In this document: piece after piece, positions 19,953-29,563 of the stretch
How the letters are laid out: every line of letters begins with the position of its first letter
Numbering within the stretch: position 1 is the stretch's first letter
NCBI GenBank assembly: GCA_002887195.1
Contig: PJAB01000046.1
Location: 1-53,298, forward strand
Source: Chrysochromulina parva
Taxonomy: Eukaryota > Haptophyta > Prymnesiales > Chrysochromulinaceae
Reading direction: 5' to 3'
Length of the DNA stretch: 53,298 bases
The notes under the pieces: generated by a model
What the model was told of the DNA's origin: nothing
The model's input: only the letters and a program-made list of their open reading frames with translations
Database searches by the model: none
Program-made: the position numbers and the translations under genes

Positions 19953-21254
19953 ATGTCTTTGTCGTTCGCTCCCCTGTTCTTCTTTTCTACTGTGGGCGCG
20001 GCCGTTGGTGGTGAATGGGCATACCTAGGCGGACAAACAGAAGAGTGTTCCGCCGCCACTGACCTCCGCTGCGGCGGCGTGTTCCCTCCTTCTGAACAGC
20101 AGTGGCCGGGGGCTCGCTGCTGCGCGCACGTCTGGGCTGCGCCGGACAGCAGCCCGTACGCATTCGTCTGGGGTGGATATGGATACGACGGTAACGGCAC
20201 GCTCAGCTACCTGAACGACCTGTGGCGCCTGCACATGCCATCCATGACGTGGGAGTTCCTCGGGGGATCAACGGCAGGCAACAGTGACGGCGGCGCACAT
20301 TGGCCCGCGGCCCGCAGCTACGCACCATACGCCTTCGACGAGTCAACGTCCAGCTTCTACATTTTCTCCGGACGAGGAGGAAGCAAAGACAAGTACCTCC
20401 AAGACCTCTGGCGTCTGGACACGCGAAACTTCACGTGGACGCGTCTTGGCGAGCACTCGCCGCAGCCCACTCCGCGGTGGTGGTCGAACTTTTGGGCCGT
20501 GCCGACTAGGCTCTACATCCAAGGAGGCGAAACTGACTCGGGCTCTGGGACGCTGAACGACATGTGGTACTACGAGTATGCCAAGGAGTCGTGGGTACAG
20601 GTGCAAGACAGGCCGCCGAACGCAACGGCGTATGGTGTGTACACCGGAGCGGTGCAGTATCCCGGGGAGAGGCACAATGCGTTCACGACGTCCTATAATG
20701 GCAGCCTGTACATGTTCGGCGGCAGCGGCTACGGGGACAAGGCGCATGGGTATGGAGTCATACAGGACCTGTGGCGATTCGACGTGAGCCAGAACCGATG
20801 GACGTTCGTCGGCGGCAACCCCGGTGCGGTCGAGCTGCACGGCACGTGCGGTGAGGCTGGCGTCCGCTCGGTTAGCTACCTACCGACCGCTCGGCACGCG
20901 GGCGCAAACTTTGACTTCCCGATTCGGGGCTCGAAGATGCTCGTGCTCGCCGGGGAGCATCACCCTGGCCCTCAGGATCCCAAAGGGAGCCCCGAGCTGC
21001 TCATGTTTAACGACCTCTGGTCTGTGGACCTCGAGGTCCCGGCTCAGGGCTGGGCGTTCGAAGGAGGAACCTGCAACGTACCGAATGTGCCAAATGCAAC
21101 CAGAGGGAACCCCGGGCAAGGCTCGCGGGCATACACGCCGCAGAGCAGGTACGGCGGGAATGGGTGGCACGATGGAGCCTCGGCGGCGTGGTACTTCGGC
21201 GGTGGGTACACAGGGTACACGAGCGACGTGTGGAGGTTCGCTTGGGGAGAGTGA
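19953..21254 (+). CDS. Secreted kelch-repeat beta-propeller protein
   Basis: 433 residues from ATG 19953. Residues 1-18 (SLSFAPLFFFSTVGAAVG) are a signal peptide. The rest is made of kelch-type blades: each carries a GG/GSG pair, then Y/F-N/D-DLWR-aromatic (LNDLWRLHM, LQDLWRLDT, LNDMWYYEY, IQDLWRFDV, FNDLWSVDL, TSDVWRFAW), so six blades and probably a complete propeller closed by the N-terminal WAYLGG strand. Several Asn-X-Thr/Ser sites suggest N-glycosylation. Extracellular kelch propellers usually bind proteins or sugars (for example galactose oxidase), but no metal or redox active site is recognised here. Typical of large secreted kelch families in microalgae. Confidence 0.88.
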   Translation: MSLSFAPLFFFSTVGAAVGGEWAYLGGQTEECSAATDLRCGGVFPPSEQQWPGARCCAHVWAAPDSSPYAFVWGGYGYDGNGTLSYLNDLWRLHMPSMTWEFLGGSTAGNSDGGAHWPAARSYAPYAFDESTSSFYIFSGRGGSKDKYLQDLWRLDTRNFTWTRLGEHSPQPTPRWWSNFWAVPTRLYIQGGETDSGSGTLNDMWYYEYAKESWVQVQDRPPNATAYGVYTGAVQYPGERHNAFTTSYNGSLYMFGGSGYGDKAHGYGVIQDLWRFDVSQNRWTFVGGNPGAVELHGTCGEAGVRSVSYLPTARHAGANFDFPIRGSKMLVLAGEHHPGPQDPKGSPELLMFNDLWSVDLEVPAQGWAFEGGTCNVPNVPNATRGNPGQGSRAYTPQSRYGGNGWHDGASAAWYFGGGYTGYTSDVWRFAWGE

Positions 21255-21864
21255 GTCACGGCGAGGTGCGAGAACCCGTAGTCCATCTCAGGAAATGCCT
21301 GATTCCTGATTTAAGCGAGGCGCTCACCATCGCTAGTGAGCGCCTCATCACGGTGGCCTGCCTGGCCGTGACCGGGTACTACGCCCGAAGGACGGGTCAG
21401 ACTACCGTCGAGCGTCGTGTTGGTTAGTGTGCAAGTGTGGGGAAGTGCGGTGCCCGGCCCCCCCGCCTATGTGACGTGTGCCTTGCACGTGGCCCTGGCG
21501 CTGGCGGCTGGCCCACCACGGCCGTGCGGCCCTTGCCCCTTGGCGCGTGGCACCGCGCTCGGCGTTCAAATAAGGTTTCAAATGCTCTTCTGGCGATCTG
21601 TCTCGAACGCCTAGGAGCGTTCTTTCGAATCGCAGACGAAGAGAGGACGCGACGCGTCGAAACAGATATCAGATCGGGCAACAATGCAGCGGTTCCCGCC
21701 ATCCCGCAATTGTATCATTGAATTTCATCGACGCGACAAAACTCGGCACGGCGCGCGCCCGCGAACCAAATTTGAAGAAGACAGACGAATCTGTCGCATT
21801 CAAGCAATATCCTATTCACACACTTCTGTCGTTCACACAAAGTTCGCCTGGGGTCGGAACCCGA
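21255..21864. other. Intergenic region between kelch and PDI genes
   Basis: 610 bases. Contains the kelch 3' UTR with a perfect hairpin (see separate entry) and the PDI promoter/5' UTR. The PDI frame is open upstream of its ATG from 21718 but that stretch is not protein-like. Nothing else recognised. Confidence 0.5.
21317..21346 (+). other. Perfect 11-bp hairpin in kelch 3' UTR
   Basis: GAGGCGCTCAC (21317-21327) and GTGAGCGCCTC (21336-21346) are exact reverse complements around an 8-nt loop CATCGCTA, beginning 62 bases after the kelch stop codon. Could be a transcript 3' end element or small RNA precursor. Confidence 0.6.
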
Positions 21865-22614
21865 ATGCTCGTCTCGCGAGCCGTCTTGTTCTGCGGATTG
21901 GCTGCTGCAGCTGCCGACGTGGCTTATGACGACTCTGTCGCTGTGCTCGACCCGACAAACTTTGACTCCTTTCTCGAGGGTAAGGCCTTCACCCTGGTCG
22001 AGTTTTATGCTCCGTGGTGCGGCCACTGCAAATCGCTCGCTCCAGAGTGGGCTGCCGCTGCCAAGAAGACGCTGAAGCTCAGCCCGCCGGTGATTCTCGC
22101 CAAGGTGGATGCAGATGCCCATCGCGACCTCGCCGAGCGCTTTGGCATTTCTGGCTACCCGACAATCAAGATCTTCAAAGATGGCACTCCAGAGGAGTAC
22201 GAGGGCCCGCGAGAAGCCAAGGGCATCGTGAGCTTCATCAAGGAGGCCCTCGGCGTCACGGCGGGCAGCGTGCAGCGCCTCAAGGCGGCTGACGAGGTTG
22301 AAGCACTCAAGGCAGAGACCGGCTTTCTGCTCCTCGGCCTCTTTCGCGAACCAGTCAAGGCGTCGGCGATGTTCAAGGTTTTCACAGAGGTTGCGAGCGA
22401 GCTGCCTTCGTACACCCACAAGCCTGTCAAGGCCGCATACAGCGCAAGCTACAGCATCGATCCCGTCGCCGCCGCGCTCGGCGTCAAGACGCCGCCAGCG
22501 CTGCTGCTCTTCCGCCCCGGCGTCGAGGAGGCTGCTTCAATGCCTATCCCTCGGAAAAAGGACGAGTTCAATGAGGATGCTCTGGTCGACTGGCTCAAAG
22601 GACACCTCAAGTAA
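21865..22614 (+). CDS. Protein disulfide isomerase, single thioredoxin a-domain plus b-like domain
   Basis: 249 residues from ATG 21865. Residues 1-18 are a signal peptide (LVSRAVLFCGLAAAAA). Thioredoxin domain about 20-135 with active site WCGHC (Cys52, Cys55), VDADAHRDLAERFGISGYPT including the cis-Pro, and a typical KIFKDGTPEEYEGPR. Residues 140-245 look like a redox-inactive thioredoxin fold (b domain) with no CxxC. It would catalyse disulfide formation and isomerisation in the secretory pathway. Only one catalytic domain, so shorter than classical a-b-b'-a' PDI. The C-terminus is HLK without a KDEL-type retrieval signal, so location in the ER lumen is not guaranteed. Confidence 0.9.
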   Translation: MLVSRAVLFCGLAAAAADVAYDDSVAVLDPTNFDSFLEGKAFTLVEFYAPWCGHCKSLAPEWAAAAKKTLKLSPPVILAKVDADAHRDLAERFGISGYPTIKIFKDGTPEEYEGPREAKGIVSFIKEALGVTAGSVQRLKAADEVEALKAETGFLLLGLFREPVKASAMFKVFTEVASELPSYTHKPVKAAYSASYSIDPVAAALGVKTPPALLLFRPGVEEAASMPIPRKKDEFNEDALVDWLKGHLK

Positions 22615-22911
22615 AGATATAATATATTATGTAAAGATAAGGATACAGGGAAAATATAGCTTCAGCGCAAACCAGCCCTCCCTTTGGAGTCAGCTTGTCA
22701 GTGAGGCGACAGGGAGAATCCCGCCCGGACACAATGGCGGACATCGCGGCCGTGCATCGCGGGTGCATTGTGCGGGAGACTCTCAGCGTTTCAGCGGGAT
22801 AGTCGAATACGTATTCACAGGTGTCTGATCGCCTTACCTAGTCCCGCGTGCCCTACCACGTTTTCGAGTAGGCGGCCGAGTTTTAACAGCCAGTTCACAC
22901 TTCACAGTCTC
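22615..22911 (+). other. Intergenic region between PDI and GT genes
   Basis: 297 bases, with an AT-rich block at 22615-22650 (possible PDI 3' end). No gene seen. Confidence 0.5.
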
Positions 22912-23601
22912 ATGGGGCGCGAGTCCTGTCCGACGCCCGGTGTCGGCGTTTGTGTCAACTGGTGTGGCACGCACTGCGGCCCACGCTGCTGTGCATCGGA
23001 CGCGTGGTTGCAGCAACAGGCGGCGCGGTCATTGGCGATCCACACTGCTGTGGAACCGGTCGCCAACAGCTCGGCAGCCGCGGCTGTCGCACGCCGACGC
23101 GTAATGATTTGGCAGGGGGAGAAAAATCACTCTCCGGATCGCAAACTCAGTGTCATGTATTGGCCGGTCGTGGGCACGCTCCTCGAGGGTTTCCGCCATG
23201 CGGCAGCCGACGTCGAGGTGCTGCTCGGAGTGGGTTTCTCGCTGGCTTACCACGCCGCGATTGGCAAGCTAAGCAACGGCGACACACTCATTTGGGTAGG
23301 CACCAACGGCAAGCTTTCGCAACCGTGGCGGAGGCTACGACAACGAGGTGTTCGGACCGTGTACTACAATACGGAGCCCATGCACGACGCGCCATGCGAT
23401 CGTTATTCCGATACTGTGGACGAGCTGTGGGACTTTTCCTACTTCAACTTGGAGAACTGCGCACGAGCGACAAGCAAGCGCCCGGGAACGCTTCGCTTCA
23501 TCCCTCCAGGCTTTCTTGTGCGTGACCGAAACAGCGATGTTGGCAGCAGCAGCGGCCACGGCCGCGGCAGCAGCGGCGGCGGCGGCGGCGGTGGCGGCGG
23601 T

Positions 23602-23632
<31 letters not shown>

Positions 23633-24267
23633 ACGGCAGCGACAGCGGCGGCATTAGAGGTAGCGCTGGCAGCAGCAGCGGCGTCAGTGGCCACAATGAT
23701 CCGCGGCTCGCGCTCGTCTTCTTCGGGCTGCTCGACCGCGTGCACGGGCAGCGGCGCGCATGCTACATGCGCCTCAAGAAGCACCTCGGTCCAAGGCTCG
23801 TGCAGCGGTACGACGTGTGGAACGCGAGCGCCTTCGATCACCTGATGGCCCATGCGGAGATCTTTCTCAACTTGCACAAGTTCTGCAACACACGCCAGCC
23901 CGTGACTTTTCGGTGCGCGGTACTGCTCAACCAGCGCAAGCTTCTCCTCTCCGAGCGCGCCCATTGCCTCGATGAGCGCGAGTACGCGGGCATGATGACG
24001 TTTGTCGGCGTCGACGAGCTCGCTGCCGCATACGAGGGTCTGGTGGCCTCCGACTGGCGTCGCGTGCAGCAGCAGGCGCATGAGCGGTTCGCGAAGCGCT
24101 TTGCACCCAAAGCCCTCTTTGCGCGTGCTGCTGTCTATCGCGACTGGGAGCTCGGTCCACCGCAGGCGCGCGTTGCCGTCGAGGTGGGTGAGGCGGTCGA
24201 CTACGCGAGACTCGGCGGGCGCAACTACACAGTCTGTCCTGTGGGGGTGGTGCAGCGTCCTAGTTGA
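22912..24267 (+). CDS. Glycosyltransferase-like protein split by a poly-Gly insert
   Basis: 451 residues from ATG 22912. The N-terminal half has a Rossmann-like order: LSVMYWPVVGTLLEGF, GDTLIWVGTNGKLSQPWRRLR, VRTVYYNTEPMHDAPC. The C-terminal half has IFLNLHKFCNTRQPVTFRCAVLLNQRKLLLSER followed by acidic DEREYAGMMTFV; this N-x-H ... R ... LL-E arrangement is that of the nucleotide-sugar-binding half of GT-B enzymes of algal surface-glycan families. The halves are separated by residues about 210-255, mostly Gly and Ser, encoded by a GGC run, which probably forms a flexible linker. No clear signal anchor; an N-terminal Cys-rich stretch (CVNWCGTHCGPRCC) is odd. Donor and acceptor unknown. Confidence 0.65.
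23572..23632 (+). repeat. GGC trinucleotide run (poly-Gly)
   Basis: About 20 nearly uninterrupted GGC/GGT codons coding for glycine in the middle of the glycosyltransferase-like gene, flanked by AGC-rich Ser/Gly codons. Confidence 0.95.
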
Positions 24268-24513
24268 GACGCGAGTTGAGACGCACGCCGCTTGGCTGTT
24301 TGTGGGTGGGGTGGGCCGCACATGCCGCGCCCCGCCCCGCTTGCGTGGGCCGTACGGCAGTCGGCACGCTTAGTGATACTTTTAGAGACGTATTATCCGC
24401 GTTTAGAATTCAACATCCGGTAGCCGTGCGGGATCCCTCCGCCCGGGAACCCGCGCTCCACGGCAGCGCGCACCCGTTACACAGTCACCCTCGTCGTACC
24501 CCACATTCGATCG

Positions 24514-26202
24514 TTATACCAGGTGCTTCATCTGCTGATTCGCCGCTGAGGTCGGATTGGTTTGAGAACTGCGCGCATTCCAAGGACCCTTCAATCCAGC
24601 GAGGGTCTGACGCCACGTAGCGTTCGAGGTGAGCTCCGGCTTCCGCTTGGCGTCCTGTGGAGGCGAGTAGACGTACAAGTCCTGTGGCGCGTGGCCGCTC
24701 ATGGCTGCTGCCCTCATCGCCGCTGAGCGCGAGCAGGCACGTGCCGCCGCGGCTGCGCAGCAGGCGGCAGCGGCGGCATGCTCGGAGCCGGTGTAGCTCG
24801 CGCTGTATTGGAGCCGCGCGGCGAAGTCGGAGGCGGCGGCGACGAGGCTTGCATTCTTCGGCTCCTCGAGCTCCTGCCGCCTGCGAGCCTGCGCCCGGTC
24901 CGCTGTGAACGGCTGATCCGCTGTGAACGGCTCGTAGGCACCTCTCGCCGTACCCCCGTCAGAATAGGGAAAGGGTGTCGTAAAGAGGTTCGAGCCAATG
25001 TGCGGCAGAAGCTCGGGCGAGCGCCCGAAGACGCTCGACTCCACGCTCGAGCTGTCGTCGGGCGAGGGGCTGCCACCGCTGAGCCATCGTTGGGCGGCCG
25101 TTGAAGTTGGAGCCATGGCTCCTCCCACCACTGGCCCACCGCCGGCCCAGGGTGGCTCCTCCCACATGTCACAGAGGTCGCGCGCATCCTCAAACGCCAT
25201 GTCGTCGAGTCGGCGCAGCGGCCTCGGCTCCGGCTTCGTCGTGTCGCCGCCGAGGCGAGAGATGGCTTGCAAGGCTGGAGCCACATTGGCGAAGATGAGC
25301 ACGTTGCATCGCTGGTGACGAACACGCGCCACGACGACAATTGCAGGCTGTGCTTGGTTGCGCCGGTCACCCTGTGCCTCAGCCAACTCGGCCGCCTGCA
25401 GCGGGGCACTCTTAACATAGCTCGTTGACAACACGTCTTCTATGTCTTGCAACGACGCTGTCCCAGACATGCCCGCTTGCAGCCGGGCCGGTGAGTGTAC
25501 GATCCGCTCACGACGACGCGCGCGCCGCTCGGGGTCGTGAGGGGGACCAGCACCGAGGAGCCGCTCTGCAACTTGTGGGTTGACAGCAAACCCGATCGCC
25601 AAAAGGAAGCCAATCGCCAGCATCAGGTATGGCGGTGTCGGTGGTGGCGGTGGTGGCGGTGACGGTGGTGGCGGTGACGGTCGAGCTCTCTGAGCTCTCA
25701 CTGCATGCGGTGGCGGCGGTGGCGGCAGTGTCGGCAGTGGTGGTCGTGGCAGCAGTGCGGCAGCGGTTGAATTGCCCATGAGCAGCCAGATTGCCGCAAG
25801 TACAGCGCACACACCTAAACCTGCGAGCACTGGGATAGAGCGCGGCCCTGGCCATGGCGGGGACGGCACCGGCCGCCGCGCAGCCGCATCACGCACAAGG
25901 GTGCGGAAGCGGCGCATACAGCGCAGCCGACGCCACCGCGACTCGATGCGTACCGCAGCGGCGACCTTTTCTGGCGGTGGCGGCGGTTCCACCTTCGGCG
26001 ACCTACTAGATCTCATTCCCCATGAGATGCTTCTCCTGCAGGTGGAGGCTGCGGACGCTAACTTAGGCCTCCCGGAGGCCTGCGAGCTTCTTGTGGACGA
26101 GGCGCTGACCGCCTGCTGCGGTACGTGCTTTAGTGACGGTGCCCGCAATGGTGGGTCGTCGCGTGCCTGTCTCGGCTTCGGCTTGGAGCCGCCACAACCC
26201 AT
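24514..26202 (-). CDS. N-myristoylated, Pro-rich two-helix membrane protein of unknown function
   Basis: 562 residues from ATG 26202. Begins MGCGGSKP: Gly2, Ser6 and Lys7 fit the N-myristoylation consensus and Cys3 could be palmitoylated, so the N-terminus is probably membrane-anchored. Residues 75-105 are Arg-rich and IQ-like (AAAVRIESRWRRLRCMRRFR). Two hydrophobic helices at about 122-144 and 193-209 are separated by a poly-Pro/Ser-Pro linker. The remaining 350 residues are soluble, Ala/Ser-rich, with no recognised domain. A segment near 285-320 (AIVVVARVRHQRCNVLIFANVAPALQ) may be a small alpha/beta fold. Function unknown; membrane-proximal scaffold is the most one can say. Divergent to the MORN gene, with a 591-bp gap. 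Confidence 0.6.
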   Translation of the reverse strand: MGCGGSKPKPRQARDDPPLRAPSLKHVPQQAVSASSTRSSQASGRPKLASAASTCRRSISWGMRSSRSPKVEPPPPPEKVAAAVRIESRWRRLRCMRRFRTLVRDAAARRPVPSPPWPGPRSIPVLAGLGVCAVLAAIWLLMGNSTAAALLPRPPLPTLPPPPPPHAVRAQRARPSPPPPSPPPPPPPTPPYLMLAIGFLLAIGFAVNPQVAERLLGAGPPHDPERRARRRERIVHSPARLQAGMSGTASLQDIEDVLSTSYVKSAPLQAAELAEAQGDRRNQAQPAIVVVARVRHQRCNVLIFANVAPALQAISRLGGDTTKPEPRPLRRLDDMAFEDARDLCDMWEEPPWAGGGPVVGGAMAPTSTAAQRWLSGGSPSPDDSSSVESSVFGRSPELLPHIGSNLFTTPFPYSDGGTARGAYEPFTADQPFTADRAQARRRQELEEPKNASLVAAASDFAARLQYSASYTGSEHAAAAACCAAAAARACSRSAAMRAAAMSGHAPQDLYVYSPPQDAKRKPELTSNATWRQTLAGLKGPWNARSSQTNPTSAANQQMKHLV

Positions 26203-26793
26203 GCCGGACCTTCCGCTGGGTTCTTCGGGAAGGTTTCAGGTCGGGGAAGCACCGCGTCCTAGCCACAGTCGAAGACCCAGCTGCCGCACCAGCAGTCCAG
26301 GGAGGAAGAGCGAAAGTCCGATTGGCCGCCGTTTCGCCCAAAGTTTCGGTTGCTCGCATATACATTGTATCCGGGGTTTTGGCGCCAAGCGATTTATCGT
26401 CACACGACAGGGAGGTCGTCGCCTCATCTTGCATGTAAAACCACACAACTTCCCCTGTGCTCCTGTGGGGAGACTGTGGGAGCCGGTTTCAGGAGGCGGA
26501 CTTGACACATCTTGTCTTGACTTGCCTTCCCCGACCCGCAACAAAAACAGAACAGTACAAGCGATTGCTTCCGTTACCCAAGGGTGTCAGAAAGGACTTG
26601 ACTTGACTTTAACGGACAAGGACGGCGCAGACGGGCTGCGAAACGGCGCTCGAACTTTCGCACGTTCATCAGCTCTTCCCAGCCAGCCCCTTGCCGGCCG
26701 GTTATGGGCAGAACAAGAGGCTGCTGGGGCTGACAGACAATACGCCCGCTGTCGGTCTCTTAGGCTCTTCGATAGGGATACTATAGTAGCGGC
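26203..26793. promoter_or_regulatory. Divergent promoter region, myristoylated protein / MORN protein
   Basis: 591 bases between divergent start codons. Contains direct repeats of CTTGACTT near 26500-26610 (CTTGTCTTGACTTGC, ACTTGACTTGACTTT), resembling the TTGAC repeats upstream of the 42703 gene. No gene seen. Confidence 0.45.
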
Positions 26794-28899
26794 ATGCACA
26801 TCACCCCAGGCCACGTGTCCATGCCCTACGACACATACGTGCCCGCGGAAACGAAAACGGTCATTAGCGTCATGTCCTACGACGACTGGGTCGCGCTGGC
26901 CACGTGCGTCCTGCCCCTGCTCTGCTTGATTGGGGCAGTCATCGTGCTGCTCTTCCGCTGCTGCGGCCTCTGCATGCCCGCCGCGGGCTTCGATCTGCCG
27001 CCCGCCGCCACCTTGAAGGACAAGTACGCGAAGATCTTCAACAAGAGTGCTCCCGAGGTGCAGGCAATTCCATCGAAGAAGAGGGCGTCTGTGCAACTCG
27101 GCGAACACAAGGCCATTCCGTTGCTCGTGGCGCTCGATGAGCCCCTCGTTGCCGCGCTCCGCTCGACCGCCGTCAAGTTCATCGACGCCAATCGCATCCG
27201 CGACGGCACCATCGGGAAAGTCATGCGCCGGCAGGACCTCGAAAGACTCGAGCGCGAGCGCGGAGTTCAATTCTTCTTGTCACCCGAGCGCTCGATTGAG
27301 GTGCACCGCAGCAACGCGCGCGCTGTCGCTTCGCTGACCTACTGTTGGGACACCCCCGACGGGGACGACCCCTCGGGCGAGTACCTGAGCGCAGTGCTCC
27401 GCTACCTGCAGAGCGACCTGGGCAGCCACGTGGAAGCCGTCTTTTGGGATTGCCCCTGCCTGCCGCAGGTGCCGCGCACCGGGAGCGAAGACAAGTTGTT
27501 CGTCGAAGCCCTCGACGTGATGGCGCTGACGTATGCGTCTGTTTTCTCCACCACCGTCATCCGCCATCGCCGAGTCCCCGCGCGCCCGAAGTCTCTCGAC
27601 GGGGACGTTGTGGTTTACGGCGAGGCGGTGGCTGAGCAAGATGTGCGCACTGGGCTGGGAAAGTATGGGGAGATCGAAAGCGTGTCCCGGGATGATAAGG
27701 GCCGCTGGCGCGCTCACTTCAAGTCGCACGCAGATGCGGAGCGCGCATCGGCGGCCGGGCTCTCCATTGTCAAGGGCGCCAAGCGCCTGCAGACATTCCA
27801 CGTCCCGCGCCCGTACGAAGCGCGTGGGTGGACGTGCTGTGAGACCGGAGTGGCCACCGAAGGGGTCTCGCGTGGCGCCTACTATACGGGGCTGAAGCCG
27901 ATCCTCGATCGGCTGCCTCCCAAGCTGGTCGAGATCGACGGCGCGGCGCCCGAGGCGGCGCGCGAGCAGTACGGCGGCAGCGAGGGTATGGGCCCGCGGA
28001 TCGAGCGCGTGCGCTCGAGCATCAGGTCAGCCTTTTTCTCGAGCGAGGGCGATCGCGGCACCGTCGTGCGGCTTTTCAATGACTACATCACCAAGATTAA
28101 TAACGCGATGGTGTACTCGGGCGAAGGGGTGGCGGGGGAGTACGTCGGCGAGAAAAATGCGGCCGCGCAGTATGAGGGACGCGGCAAGTACATGTTTGCC
28201 GATGGTGACGTGTATGAGGGCGAGTGGAAGGCTGGCAAGAAGGAGGGACGCGGCATCTACCTGTATGCCAACGGTGACGTATATAAGGGCGAATACAAGG
28301 CCGACAAGAAGGAGGGCCCCGGCATCCTCCGGTGGGCCGACGGCAACGTGTACGAGGGCGAGTGGAAGGCTGACGAGAGGGAGGGGCGCGGCATTTACCG
28401 GTGGGCCAGCGGCGACGTGTATGACGGCGAGTGGAAGGCTGGCAAGAAGGACGGGCGCGGCGTCAACCGGTGGGCCGACGGCGACGTGTACGAGGGCGAG
28501 TACAAGGCTGACAAGCAGGAGGGGCGCGGCGCCTTCCGGTGGGCCAGCGGCGACGTGTACGAGGGCGAGTGGAAGGCTGGCAACCCTAAGCAGGAGGGGC
28601 GCGGCATCTACCGGTGGGTCAGCGGCGACGTGTATGAGGGCGAGTGGAAGGCTGGCAAGAGGGACGGGAAAGGGACGTACCTGTTTGCCGACGGCCGCAT
28701 CGAGGTGGGGTTCTACAGGGCAGGCACACGTGTGGGCGAGGGCATTATCTGGACTCCCGACGGGCGTGCCGCAGGGCAGCTGCAGGACGGCAAGGCGGTG
28801 AAGATGGTCACGCTCGAGGAGGCTGAGCGCCTCGTCAAGCACCTCGGGCTGCCGATGCCCGTCCACCGGAAGGGGAAGTGGAAGGCTGGCAGCCCATGA
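26794..28899 (+). CDS. Membrane-anchored MORN-repeat protein with HET/TIR-like and RRM-like region
   Basis: 701 residues from ATG 26794. One transmembrane helix at about 32-56 (ALATCVLPLLCLIGAVIVLLF) followed by CCGLCMP. Residues about 165-260 contain VASLTYCWDTPDGDDPSG, then EAVFWDCPCLPQVPRT and EALDVMALTYAS; this WD-x-LPQ-x-PRT order occurs in a poorly described group of protist proteins and loosely recalls HET/TIR folds. Residues 268-315 (DVVVYGEAVAEQDVRTGLGK ... RAHFKSHADAERA) fit an RRM-like beta-alpha-beta. Residues about 462-660 are eight or nine MORN repeats of 23 residues (GRGxYxWADGDVYEGEWKAG), which bind membranes or scaffold proteins. No kinase domain follows, unlike PIP kinases with MORN repeats. 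Probably peripheral to the plasma membrane or an internal membrane; function unknown. Confidence 0.72.
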   Translation: MHITPGHVSMPYDTYVPAETKTVISVMSYDDWVALATCVLPLLCLIGAVIVLLFRCCGLCMPAAGFDLPPAATLKDKYAKIFNKSAPEVQAIPSKKRASVQLGEHKAIPLLVALDEPLVAALRSTAVKFIDANRIRDGTIGKVMRRQDLERLERERGVQFFLSPERSIEVHRSNARAVASLTYCWDTPDGDDPSGEYLSAVLRYLQSDLGSHVEAVFWDCPCLPQVPRTGSEDKLFVEALDVMALTYASVFSTTVIRHRRVPARPKSLDGDVVVYGEAVAEQDVRTGLGKYGEIESVSRDDKGRWRAHFKSHADAERASAAGLSIVKGAKRLQTFHVPRPYEARGWTCCETGVATEGVSRGAYYTGLKPILDRLPPKLVEIDGAAPEAAREQYGGSEGMGPRIERVRSSIRSAFFSSEGDRGTVVRLFNDYITKINNAMVYSGEGVAGEYVGEKNAAAQYEGRGKYMFADGDVYEGEWKAGKKEGRGIYLYANGDVYKGEYKADKKEGPGILRWADGNVYEGEWKADEREGRGIYRWASGDVYDGEWKAGKKDGRGVNRWADGDVYEGEYKADKQEGRGAFRWASGDVYEGEWKAGNPKQEGRGIYRWVSGDVYEGEWKAGKRDGKGTYLFADGRIEVGFYRAGTRVGEGIIWTPDGRAAGQLQDGKAVKMVTLEEAERLVKHLGLPMPVHRKGKWKAGSP
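28175..28690 (+). repeat. 69-bp coding minisatellite of MORN repeats
   Basis: Seven to eight near-identical units of 69 bp (one 75 bp with two extra codons), each encoding one MORN motif; nucleotide identity between units is high, including synonymous sites, which suggests recent unit duplication or gene conversion. Confidence 0.85.
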
Positions 28900-29563
28900 T
28901 TGCCTGGTGGTTTCTCTGGCCATACGTATTATAGCCGCTTTTTAGATTGCCTGCATGCCCACGAGACGTGCATGCCACTCGATGCTGAAGTGTCTCCGGC
29001 ATCTCGGCACAGTCGGGGCAGTTTCTCGAAGCCTTACACCCTCGCCGTGCTGATTGGCCGTCCTAATTTGCCATCCTTTGCCATCCTAATGGGCTGCGCT
29101 AATTGGCTGATTGGCCGCGCGGATCAAAATGTCGTCGAGCTCGACCGTCACATTTTCGCTCTGCAAGGTGCGATTTCAACACGAGTCAGGATCGGGTACG
29201 GCATGCATCCGATACAGTATGAGAGGTGGCGGCGGCGAGGCTGAGGTGGACGGGGCGGGCCAAGGCCGGGACGAGCTGCCGAAAAGTTTTCGGTTGCTTC
29301 GACCCGTGAGGACTCTGAGGTCACAGATTGCGGGCAGTTCTCCTTCTCGTCTAATTATTTTATAATTATATTTACCCGGTAGGCGGTACACGGCGACCGT
29401 GCCGTGCCGAAGTCGAGTCGTGGAGTACACAACAGTACAGGATACAGGTCGGCGCCGGCGACAACGATCAACGTACCCCCAGCGCTGGCTGGCTGGCTGG
29501 CTCTGTGATTTCAATTATTTGCTTTACTAAGCGCCGGCGCTTCATTTGGGTCGCGAAGCTCGC
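28900..29563. other. Convergent intergenic region
   Basis: 664 bases between the MORN gene (+) and the TPR-GT61 gene (-). Holds CTGATTGGCC and TTTGCCATCC/TTGCCATCC repeats at 29048-29120, similar to the repeat units inside introns of this window, plus an AT-rich block at 29353-29378. A CTGGCTGGCTGGCTGGCT run lies at 29480-29500. No gene recognised. Confidence 0.5.
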
